Shown in pieces: positions 49,686 to 59,229 of a DNA stretch of 64,000 bases. Made by a program: the position numbers and the translations under genes. The DNA comes from Ascaphus truei (lineage: Eukaryota > Chordata > Amphibia > Anura > Ascaphidae). The notes under the pieces are model-generated. The model made no database searches, was not told where the DNA came from, and worked only from the letters and a program-made list of their open reading frames with translations. The DNA lies in the NCBI GenBank assembly GCA_036426205.1, contig CM071570.1, positions 50,762,984-50,826,983 of the forward strand. Direction: 5' to 3'. Within the stretch, counting starts at the first letter, position 1; the number at the start of each line of letters is the position of its first letter.

Positions 49686-50021
49686 CAGGCATACCCCGCT
49701 TTAAGTACACTCACTTTAAGTACACTCGCGAGTAAGTACATATCGCCCAATAGGCAAACGGCAGCTCACGCATGCGCCTGTCATCACGTCCTGAACAGCA
49801 ATACCGGCTCTCTACCTGTACCGAAGCTGTGCGCAAGCGGGGAGACTATAGAGCCTGTTACAAATGCATTATTTACATCAGTTATGCACGTATATAACGA
49901 TTGCAGTACAGTACATGCATCGATAAGTGGGAAAATGTAGTGCTTCACTTTAAGTACATTTTCGCTTTACATACTGTACATGCTCCGGTCCCATTGCGTA
50001 CGTTAATGCGGGGTATGCCTG
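49686..50021. mobile_element. Tigger/pogo-like MITE, copy 2
   Basis: Same termini, TA flanks and interior as the copy at 17403-17734, in the same orientation and with only scattered differences. High similarity of two copies in one window suggests a recent or abundant family. Confidence 0.85.
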
Positions 50022-51239
50022 TACTTACTGCTGTAGAGATCTGCAACAATAATAAGGTAGGTAAACCTAATATTTTTTTTAATAAAATGAGATTTAAAAA
50101 AAAAAAAATTAAAAACCTCAGCAATACTGGCCTGGAGTGTTACAAACAAAATCATAGTTCCAAAGATTTATTGGATTTATTATTTGCAGAATCTGATCTC
50201 CATCCCCCTCTAGTCCATATCAATATCTAACTATATATTTATAATATTAAGATACATTTTATGCAAGATCTTGATATAGATAAAAGTCTGTGGCAAATTG
50301 AATAGCCTGTTTTTAAGGACTAAAGCCCCTAATCATTATGCTGAGAAGACCCTCAACTACTGTACAGTATACTAGAGAAAGAATGTAGCTCCATTTAAAT
50401 GAATGTGCCTAAACTACAGTATATGAGTATAGAGAAGCAGGTTCACAGCCTACTGAGCCGTTAATTATGTATGCAGTAATATTGCTCCAAAAAACGTCCT
50501 TTGCATATACTTTTTCGCATCACGAGTTTTGTTTGACATGATATAGCATGTGTTTCTCACTTCCCGCAGGTACGAATGAGGATATTAAAAGAGAGGGTAG
50601 GAAAAAGTGAGAGAGAGAGCTCAAAATGAAACCATTTCAACTACTTGATTCTTCGGAGTTCAATAGGTTAAGTATTTTCGTGGAAAATTGCTGTGATGGA
50701 TTTACAAAATCAGAGTTTCGGTTGCAAGTGGAAGACATGGAAAATTCCACACCTTCAAAAATGGCTAAAGCTATCAAATGTCCTGGTGTACCTGGGACAG
50801 TCCCGGTTTGCACAGGTCTGAGGAAAAGCAAAAACAGATGAAGTGTTGAGGCTTGTTAAAAATAGCCAAACCAGAATGTTCTTTGAAATAAAATAAAAGC
50901 AGGTCACATTTATAGAGCTGCCCCAGCTCCCTTCCCAATGTACTGCCGGCTCACTTGTACATGTCCTTGTTGACCCTTCCAGGACATTTGGTAGCTTTAA
51001 GTATGCTTGTATGACTTGTTTAACCCTTTGAGTACTTAATCACTTAGTGGCTCGTCATAGGCTTTCTGCCGCTTTGAGGGGAGATCGCATTTCACGCTCC
51101 TGTGGAGCACCGAGCACAATTTTGCCATTAGAAGACGGCTCCTTTTCAGTATGCCAGTGACATCGTGATCACATGACCGCAACTGCATCCAGTATTAACT
51201 CATTAAAATACCTCAGTAATTAATTACATTTAGTTTTAC

Positions 51240-52165
51240 ATAGAACTGCACAATGAACGACTGTGAAGGAAATCTCATTCTCGCAAAATTCCTTCACTAC
51301 AAATTTACCCTGTCCTATTTAAACTCTGCCCTTTCCCTGGCTAAACAAACCTGCTTTTCTTTAATCAACCCACACAAGTCTAACCTATGCCAACTCTTCT
51401 CAGACCACTGTCTGTTACCTCCATTTCACCTTAGGACTTTGCTAACTATTTCAAGACAACTGTGGATTTCTTCAGCAAGGCATCCCCTCTGTATCTTCCT
51501 CACATTCTACACCTCTTCCTAACTCTCCTCCAGCCTTCCTCCACTCTTTTCCACTGTCACAGAGGAGGATGTGTCGCTACTGATCTCCTCTTCTCCCTCT
51601 ACCACTTTCCCTCTCAACCCCATTCTCTCCCATCTCCTAAAACCTCTTGCTACCTTTAATCCTTAGGCTACGCTTATAGTGGCGGCGATGCGACGGCAAC
51701 GGTGACGTCAGGCTGCGGTCGCTGGAAAAAGCAAATTGAGATGACTTCCAACGATCGCGACCAAGCCGTCGCACCACGCTTACTATAACCGCATGCGACG
51801 GCCGCAATGCATTTGTTTTGACACGACGTCGCGTCTCCTCCCTCCACTCCTGTTCCCTCCTCCTTTAAAAAAAAAGCAACAGTTATACCATTACTCAAAA
51901 ACGGCAAGCTTGACCCTACCTGTCTCTCTAACTATCGTCCTGTCTCCCTCCTGCCTCTAAACTCCTTGAACGTCATGTATTCTCTCGCTTGCTCCATTTT
52001 CTCACCACCTACTCTCTCCTAGCCCTTCTGCAATCTGCCTTCAGCTCAGCTCACTCCCTTGAAAACAGCCCTCAAAGAAGTAACTGAAGACCTCCATGCT
52101 GCAAAAGAAAGGACATTAAACTTTGCTCATATTTCTCGATCTCTCTGCAGCTTTTGACACTGTGG
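51240..52165 (+). pseudogene. Jockey-group LINE fragment, first copy, broken by a MITE
   Basis: Pieces across frames read as the pre-palm part of a reverse transcriptase, then a YRPVS-like start (about 51918-51945) and a decayed SAAFDTVDY palm motif (about 52140-52165). A snapback insert at about 51664-51850 splits it. It ends where the second copy's separator begins. Confidence 0.65.
51664..51850. mobile_element. Snapback MITE inserted in LINE
   Basis: GGCTACGCTTATAGTGGCGG is paired with the complement of CGCTTACTATAACCGC near 51776-51795. The interior is rich in GCGACGGC motifs, unlike the AT-rich, CT-rich LINE around it. Confidence 0.55.
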
Positions 52166-52204
52166 ACTACCCTCTTCCCCGCTGCCGCTTCACCACAGGC
52201 CCCT

Positions 52205-52345
52205 TTGAAGGGAAGTTTAATTATTGGTTAGGGGGTTAATTTAAGGGTTTTAGTGGTTAGGGTATGGGGTTCATTTAAGGGTTTTAGTGGTTAGGGTTGG
52301 GGTTTTAGGGTAAGGGATTACAGTAGGGGGGTTTAAGTTTAGGAG
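52205..52345 (+). repeat. Telomere-like TTAGGG-related minisatellite
   Basis: Degenerate units GGTTAGGG, TTAAGGGTTTTAGTGGTTAG (twice) and TTTTAGGGTAAGGG. It sits in a non-LINE segment (about 52170-52435) between two copies of the same LINE region, so it is probably carried by an inserted element and is not a true telomere. Confidence 0.65.
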
Positions 52346-52436
52346 GTTTATCTACCGTGGCAGCCAAGTGATTTGTGGTGGAAGCTTTCAGCAGCGGAGT
52401 GTCGGAGCGCCAGCAGCCAAATGTCCTAGACCGCCT

Positions 52437-53610
52437 GTCTGTATCGATCATCCTGTCTCCCCATTGCCTTTTACCTCTAAACTCCTTGAAAACCTTGTAT
52501 TCTCTTGCTTGCTCCATTTTCAAACCTCCCATGCTCTCTTAGACCCTCTACAATCTGGCTTCCACACTGCTTACTCCACCTAAACAGCCCTCACTAAAAT
52601 AACTAAATGACCTCCATGCTGCCAACGACAAAGGTCATTACATTCTGTTCATATTTATTGACCCCTCTGCAGCCTTTGATACTGTGAATCACTCTCTTCT
52701 CCTTCACATTCTCCATTGGGTTCCGTAACAAAGCTCTATCCTGGATTTCCTCTCATCTCTCCCATCGTACTTTCAGTGTCTCGTTTGCCAACACCTCCTC
52801 CTCCGACCTCTGTGGACCTCTTCCTCCTTTCTCTAAAACCTGTCGTTTTTCCTCTGTAAGGATGCAAAGATATGCCCTTTCCTCTGTCGCTCTATTGCTA
52901 AAACCCCAACATATGCCCACCTTCTCTCCCGTCTTGACTATTGTAACCTTCTAACGTCTGGCCTTCCTGCCTCTCCTTCAATCTATCCTAAACTCTGCTG
53001 CTAGAATCACTTTATTCGCTCTTAAATCTGTCTCAGCGTCTCTCCTGCTGAAATCCCTCTCCTGGCTTCCTATTAAATCCCCTGTTACACACAAAATTCT
53101 CCTCCACACATTTTAAGGCTATACACTTTTCCCCTCATCTCAGCCCTAATTGTCTCACTATAAGCCGTCCCAACTAGTGTTCTGCTCAAGGATGTTTTCT
53201 TGCTACCCCTTTTGTATCTAAATCCCTCTCTCGCTTAAAACCTCTCCCTCAATGCCCCACCTCTGGACTGCCCTTCCCCCTCAACATCTGACTAGCAACC
53301 TCTCTATCCACCTATAAGACCCATCTAAAAAAATAACGAAGCATATGGGTAGTTCCGTGGCTGACACTATACACCTCATACATCGACCGTAGCCCCATGC
53401 AGACACAATCACCAGAACACCCTCCTAATGTCTCTGTATGTTCTTCCTACTTACTACTTAGGTTGTAAGCTCTTTAGGGCAGGAACTCCATTTTCGAATG
53501 TTACTTTTATGTCTGAAGTGCTTATTTCCATTATGTCTTAAATAATGTCACGTGTAATACTGCTGTGAAGCGCAATGTACATAGATGGTGCTATATAATA
53601 ATCGACATAC
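52437..53610 (+). pseudogene. Jockey-group LINE, second copy with 3' end
   Basis: Frames give LPFTSKLLENLVFSCLLHF and LLDPLQSGFHTAYST, then IDPSAAFDTVNHSLLL (palm), with later decayed parts. The 3' end has GTGAAGCGCAATGTACATAG, GGTGCTATATAATAATCG and an ACATACAT run, a tail style of L2-like LINEs. It repeats the 51918-52165 stretch, so two copies lie in tandem. Confidence 0.75.
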
Positions 53611-53913
53611 ATACAGTACATACGTGGCTGAACATTTTACAAATAATAGTTCCAGAACTGCATACGGAAATAAAAGATTATTAAATACATATCAAAACAA
53701 AAATAACCTTACATGATTTATTACAACAGTAGTAATCTTCACGCCTTGCTACAAGTATTGATTATTAACAAATGTTTTTGTAGTGCTAACGTACCCTTAT
53801 ACTCATGTGACATCTCTAATCATTACTGACATCCAATGATTACGCTGTACTATGTACAAACTGTAAGTGACTTTCTCTAATAGGATTCACTGACAAGAAT
53901 AATAGGTGCTTAC

Positions 53914-54042
53914 ATAATGGACGATGGGGACTTCCACCCAGCAATCGGTTCTACAACTTCCCATTTTTTCTCCGATATGAAGGCCTGAAGATCTTCCACC
54001 ATTCGAGAGCCACGGTATTTACGAAACACCCCATCTTTGGCA
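53914..54042 (-). CDS. TMX4: TMX4 internal exon: C-terminal part of luminal domain
   Basis: This 129-nt exon has a TTTTTAG acceptor and a GTAAGC donor. Its first base completes a His codon from the previous exon. It then reads AKDGVFRKYRG, VEDLQAFISEKKWE and EPIAGWKSPSSI, leaving two bases (AT) for the next exon. HAKDG-F-R-YRG, EDLQ, EKKW and GWKSP are the TMX4 pattern; TMX1 has HCKDGEFRRYQG and a different end. This is the last beta strands and helix of the thioredoxin fold. Phases match on both sides and there is no stop or frameshift, so the gene looks intact here. Confidence 0.92.
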
Positions 54043-54458
54043 CTAAAAATCATAAATAGGTGAAACAACTTAAATTAATCCCATAGCGATGACACAATGA
54101 CAACTGATTAGTTCACTGTACAACAAAAGGGAAGTTATTTTTCCCCTCCATAGAACTGAAATAAAAATCAAATTATCGATGTGGCGCTTATTACTTTAAT
54201 CCCTGGGGCAAGGAAATTCCAGGTCAGAGCGATAAAAAAAAAAAAGCATTATACATTTTTTTTTTTGATACTTCCCACAAAGGTTGTTTAATTTACAATT
54301 TACATTATATTTTGTGTAATATAATTCTATTAGGGGCTATTCATGTGCTATTAGCGTAGCCTTGAGTGCTTACAGAGTCTACTTAAAATGAAAGTTACAG
54401 AGTTGTGTCATATGTGTAGGGCTTGAGTAGTGGTGGTTGGGCTAGGGAGATAATATAG

Positions 54459-54514
<56 letters not shown>

Positions 54515-54853
54515 CATCAAGCCATTCCAATGCTATGGGTCACTAGGATGCGCTATTGTTCAATATTACAAAGATTTTCATAAGAGGACAATGTTTAGTG
54601 AATTTGTATCCATTAATACTGAATAATTACAGCTATATTACTAGATCATGCAATGAGAATTTGTGGAATAGACAATTTGATGACACTAAACATGACAGAT
54701 GAATACTAGGAACTTCTGGTGAGAGCCCACATGGGAGAAAACCCTGATGATAATAGTATCAAAATTCCACTTCAATTTTCCCTTATTTACGTTTAATGTG
54801 CCTTATGTCATAATAGAACAACAAATTGAAATTAATATTTATTTAGAACTTAC
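54043..54853 (-). other. TMX4: Short TMX4 intron with (CA)n
   Basis: An 811-bp intron between two luminal exons. It holds a pure (AC)n tract at 54462-54512. No other element recognised. Confidence 0.75.
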
Positions 54854-54899
54854 TGGAAAATAGTTGGAAGTGTTGTGACAAAAAAACGTCCGCTCAGTC
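54854..54899 (-). CDS. TMX4: TMX4 internal exon: end of thioredoxin fold with cis-proline loop
   Basis: Read on the minus strand, this 46-nt exon follows a polypyrimidine tract and CAG acceptor and ends at a GTAAGT donor. It enters in phase 1 and encodes GLSGRFFVTTLPTIF plus the first two bases of a His codon. This is the stretch of the TMX family that follows the CxxC strand and holds the TLP cis-proline, which packs beside the redox site. The FFVTTLP wording fits TMX4 better than TMX1, recalled as FIITALP. TMX4 is an ER-membrane thioredoxin-like oxidoreductase whose catalytic domain faces the lumen. The next exon is 811 bp away in transcription order and completes the His codon. The upstream CxxC exon was not found up to 64000. 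Confidence 0.88.
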
Positions 54900-55740
54900 C
54901 TGAAAAAAAGAAAACATTTTTTTCTTTAAAAAAAATTTAAAAAAAAAAAACACACATAAATCTACACTATTATGCAAAGAAAAAAAAAGTGTATGCACAA
55001 GTTAGTTATCAGGTCTGAGACATGAGGCAGTTTTAGAACATCAAAGTAGTGGCCATTTAAGAGGGTTCACAAAAAAAGTTCTTTAAAAAGAAAAAAAAAT
55101 ACTGGGGTCAATGTGAAAAATCAAGTAAATTGAAAGAAAAATACTACTTTAAGCATCATAGTATGGTTGAGGCTTTGAAGATGGGGTGTTGAAAAAATGA
55201 ATGTACAGTACTATGACAATATACAGATGTAGCCAGACTCGCCTGCCCTGTAGCCAGGGGTTCAAAATCTTTTTCTCGGCTCTGAGGAAAGGTGACCGCC
55301 ACGAGCAGCTGCAGTCAGATTTCCCCAGCAAACATAGGTCTGGATACATCTGTAATGCCAGCAACAACTGACCTTGGTACATGTATTATTTGCTTTAACA
55401 TTGTTCTATAAAATCCCAAAATAAACCTCTGTGGTGAAAATGCTAATTTCTGGTGTTCTGGCATGCACAGTAACCTCTAAATGAAAGAAGGCAGAAAGGA
55501 ACACCTAGTCATTTGTCATTAGCTAGACAGAGAAACAAAGCTAGGCAAATGTTTATTTGGGGCCACAACACGTCCATTTGATACAGACAAGAAGTAATTC
55601 AAAATGTACATTTTTTATTCCCGACACGAAAAAAAAGGAGACAGAGCACACTGCCCCAAGATAGAGTAACACTCACAATTCGTAGAAGAGTATCTGATTC
55701 ACTTTAGACAGTACACATTGATGTTGAAAATAAGTTCCCT
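54900..55740. other. Unassigned sequence upstream of the first visible TMX4 exon
   Basis: AT-rich, probably TMX4 intron. A 77-codon minus-strand frame at 55149-55382 has no thioredoxin features and is not supported as an exon. Confidence 0.4.
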
Positions 55741-55776
55741 TTATTTGCAAGCAGGCATGTCACATTACAATGCGAT

Positions 55777-55810
55777 GTGTCCGGCCCATACATGGCCTTT
55801 CATCGGGTAA
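55777..55810 (-). ncRNA. Hammerhead-like motif, minus strand
   Basis: The minus strand reads TTACCCGATGAAAGGCCATG then TATGGGCCGGACACATCG: CGATGAAA, a GGCC/GGCC stem II and GGACAC in place of CGAAAC. It faces CCTGATGAAAAGCC on the plus strand at 57979, so the two look like inverted Penelope terminal repeats. Confidence 0.35.
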
Positions 55811-55880
55811 GTGTGGGTAACAGGGTCTTAACCCCTAAATTTGAAAGTTTAAATAAGGCTTCAATATAAGCCTATAGTGG

Positions 55881-56375
55881 TGTGAGGAATCCAGCAGGGA
55901 GCTGGTTAATTGCGCTAGACAATTTACCAGTCTCCACCTGGTTACTCAGACAAGTGTAAAAGGCTCCTGCTGGGAGCTGACAGAGTGACTCTTGAGCACA
56001 CAGGAGGACTGTGTGCTGACATTAAGACACAAGGAGCCAGACCTCTATTCCTGGACACAGGGAACCTTCCAGAGGCTGGCCCCTCAACTGACACCAATCC
56101 AGACACAAACCCAAAGACTGACATGAAGGGCCACCTGCTTTGAGGTACCTCTTTAGACTTTGGGGTGATAGGTTGATAAGGAGCTTACTTCTCCCCCCCA
56201 AAAGCCCTGCAGATAGCGATTGGGGAAGTGAGTTAGCCTTTACACAGGGATAGGTTGTTTATATTGTTTATTTTTGTATTCTCTGCATTGTTTAAAGTCA
56301 CAAGCGGAATAAAGACAGGGTTTAAATTTCCCTAAATCTGTCTCCCTGTTTGTACCTCTGCACAGGTCTCTTACA
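55881..56375 (+). mobile_element. LTR-like element, 495 bp
   Basis: It starts TGTGAGGAATCC and ends CTCTTACA, with AATAAAGACAGGG near 56308 as a polyadenylation signal. Flanking bases GTGG and GTGT match at three of four positions, so the duplication is not exact. It lies directly against Penelope-like sequence that resumes at 56376 (GTGTGTAATACAATAAG). Confidence 0.6.
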
Positions 56376-56632
56376 GTGTGTAATACAATAAGTAAATGGT
56401 GCAATTTAAATATTCATTGACAGCAATTACCGGTACTACTGGAAATGACGTAATGTGACTCGCAAATCGAGATAAGACTGAAAAAAAGTAAGAATACCCG
56501 TTGATTCTAAATACACTTCACCATCAAGAACTCCATTCTGAAACATTGGCGAATTTTTGACAGTGACCCTGTGTTGCGAAATATTCTTAAAACACCTCCT
56601 CTCTTGTCTCATACTGTAGTAGAGGGAGAAAT

Positions 56633-56881
56633 TTGAGAGATCAGTTAATTAAAGCCGATAGACCAATGATGGGTACAACACAGGATTTTCTTTTAAAACA
56701 AAATGCATTGGTAATTTCCCCATGTCTTAATTGCGTTCATTGCAACTCTGTAACTAAAGGAGATACTTTCAGACACCCCATATTGGGGAAACAATATAAG
56801 ATTAAGAATTTTTTTACTAGCAATTTCAATTTTATTTACTTATTGTGGTGCCCTTGTGGTAAAGACCATCCAAACTATTAA
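56633..56881 (+). pseudogene. Penelope-like GIY-YIG fragment
   Basis: An 82-codon open piece. CLNCVHC around residue 34 is the zinc-binding-like motif; TFRHPILGKQYKIKNF precedes LLWCPCGK, after which YVG-T would be expected but the frame stops. It is a dead copy. Confidence 0.8.
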
Positions 56882-57692
56882 GAAACGAATAACAGAACAC
56901 AAGTGTAGTATCCGACAAGCTCACAACTTCTGAGAGTCGGTCTATTGACTCCCTGGCGGCTAGACAATTTCAAGAAATAAGACGAGAGGTAAACCAATTT
57001 CGGTCTGCAATAATTCATGGGGTATTGCCTCTCAAAAGGGGAGGAGACGGGGAAAATATACTCCTTAAAAAAAAGAAGAAGAATCACAGTGGATTTTTTT
57101 ATTTGAATCATGCCTTTCGGAAATGCACTAATGAGTAATTGGATTTAAAAGTGTTCTTGTAAAAGTTTTTTTTGGTAAATATTGATCCAAAGTCAACTAC
57201 TGTGGAGTAGTCTTGAATTGTTTTCTTTGATATTTGAGAAGGATTCTGTATTTGGTACTGTTTTAACATCTTGGGGTGCAATTGCATTTTGGAACCAAAA
57301 TGTGTGTGATCTTGGTGTTTCGTACTATATATACACATATCTAATAAATAATGAAGGTGGGGTGTATTTACACTACTAGAAAGATATTTAAATAAACATC
57401 TATAGCTGTATTGATGGTACAGTATTGATATTTGTATGTTCAATATATTGGTACAGTATGTTTAATTTCAAGACTGTTGGATATTGGTGTTATTGATAAT
57501 CTTTCACTACAGTATTTCACCATGATACATAATTATTACACATTATATGGTAATAAGATATACAAGACTAGGATTTTTCGATTTTGATACATTAGAATAT
57601 GTGCCCATTATCGATTCCTAAATGGGTTAATATTAGTATTTGTTTTTCAGTTTTCTGATGTCTGTTTTATTATTTATCACAATGGTGTGGTT

Positions 57693-57693
<1 letters not shown>

Positions 57694-57778
<85 letters not shown>
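57694..57778. repeat. (TG)n microsatellite
   Basis: About 85 bp of TG, with one C interruption. Other pure CA/TG tracts are at 1164-1231, 24153-24198, 26858-26923, 49062-49081 and 54462-54512. Confidence 0.95.
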
Positions 57779-57779
<1 letters not shown>

Positions 57780-58396
57780 AAGAATAGATCATTCACAATT
57801 TTCTGGTCATATTAGAGAATGCCATTAAGAGAGGTACATGTGTCTCTTCTAATAATGATTTAGCAATATGACGCTTTAACATTCCGGAAGTCAAATTATG
57901 TCATTTCCGGTAGTACCGGTGATTGCCATCGATGGGAATTTAAAAAGGCACCATTTGCTTATTGTATTACACACTTACCTGATGAAAAGCCTCTTTTTTT
58001 ACAATTAAATTAAAGTTGCCTTATGGGCTCAAGCTTAACTTGTGGTACCCCTGCCTAAACTGAGAACACACCGCTACTTCTACTCAGTGGTGGTGGTAAT
58101 TTTATTTAACAACATTCAAGACTTATTTATTTAGGATAACAAACTAAACTCCAAAGAATAAAATTAATTTTTACAGTACATTCATGTGCAAAGATTCAAT
58201 AAAAGGTACATTTGACTGATTAGTCATCAATTCACTGTTTACTCTTTACATTGTGGTGTGCACCATTGATAGGAAGTCTTTTTTAGTGGGTCTCTTTTCA
58301 CACCCTACTTTGCGTTCAATCATCTCTTTGGTAGGACTCGCAGTACGATTTTTAGGTTGAGTGAGGCTCTCCGTTATCTGTGAGCTATTATTATTA

Positions 58397-59221
58397 CAGC
58401 TCAACCCTGTAATAGCGCGATCCGCTATAACGCGGATCCGCATATAACGCGGTTTGAGCATGGACCCCAAATTAAAAACACTGCACACTGCACACACGCA
58501 CTGCACACACGCACACTACGCACACACAGCATACACTCACTGCACACAGCACACACTCACTGCACACAGCACACACAGCACACGCTCACTGCACACTGCA
58601 CACTGCACACTGCACAGCACACACAGCACACACAGCGCACACACACACAGCCCCCCCCCTTCTACCTTTGGTGTCACAGCCCACCTTTGGGAGCATCGTG
58701 GGGCTGCTGGGGGGGAGGGAGGAACGGCGCGAGGCAGGGGGATCAGTGCAGGGATTGGAACGATGTTGTGGGGGGGGGGCGCCGGTGCGGCAATTGGCGC
58801 TTGACTGGGGGGGGGGCCCCCCCCCTTCTACCTTTGGTGTCACAGCCCACCTTTGGGAGCATCGTGGGGCTGCTGGGGGGGAGGGAGGAACGGCGCGAGG
58901 CAGGGGGATCAGTGCAGGGATTGGAACGATGTTGTGGGGGGGGGGCGGCGGTGGGGCAATTGGGGCTTGGCGGGGGGGGGGGGGGGGCCGGGGGGGGAAG
59001 TGGGGGTTGGGGGGGGGGGGGGGAAATAGGTGCGTGGTTGGCTGCTGATGGGAGTGCTGGGGAACTATAGTGGCTGCTAGGGGCCATGTAGGGCTGCCGG
59101 AGCCTCACTCCTCATCGGGCGCGCGGCGGCCATTTAAAAAAAAAAAAAACAGCGCGACTCCAGTTATAGCGCGGTCGGATCAGGTTGCCCCCGAGGACCG
59201 CGCTATAACGGAGTTGAGCTG
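58397..59221. mobile_element. pogo-like MITE, GTTATAACG family, with G-rich tandem interior
   Basis: Ends CAGCTCAACCCTGTAATAGC and GCTATAACGGAGTTGAGCTG, flanked by TA. The interior holds a CACTGCACACAGCACA-type block (58470-58640), a tandem pair of about 170-bp units, and a G-rich tail. Large frames on both strands here are products of the repeats. Confidence 0.75.
58647..58985. repeat. Tandem duplication of about 170 bp and poly-G tracts
   Basis: CCCCCCCTTCTACCTTTGG, CATCGTGGGGCTGCTGGGGG and GATTGGAACGATGTTGTGGG occur in order twice (from about 58647 and 58817). Downstream to 59027 are long runs of G, strong candidates for G-quadruplex formation. Confidence 0.85.
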
Positions 59222-59229
59222 TACTATGA

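Larger units (their letters stand above)
47715..53913 (-). other. TMX4: TMX4 intron with LINE and Tigger-like copies
   Basis: This 6.2-kb intron separates the two luminal exons. From 47715 to 49050 and from 50030 to 51240 nothing is assigned beyond AT-rich sequence. A short CA tract lies at 49062-49081. A snapback MITE, a Tigger-like MITE and two copies of one LINE family account for most of the rest. Confidence 0.55.
56376..58010 (+). mobile_element. Penelope-like element with inverted terminal segments
   Basis: GTGTAATACAATAAGTAAAT through ACCGGTACTACTGGAAATGA (56376-56450) is repeated in reverse complement at 57893-57985. Between them, 56633-56881 encodes ISPCLNCVHCNSVTKGD, FRHPILGKQYKIKNF and FIYLLWCPCGK, the Cys-rich linker and start of GIY-YIG in Penelope-like elements. 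A long (TG)n lies at 57694-57778. The coding part is truncated. Confidence 0.8.

Noticed and set aside
55149..55382. Candidate upstream TMX4 exon on the minus strand
   Set aside because: No CxxC, no thioredoxin motif and no phase-1 donor at the expected place.
58454..59108. Several 85-127-codon frames rich in Gly, Pro and Ala
   Set aside because: They are products of the tandem G-rich and CA-rich interior of a MITE.
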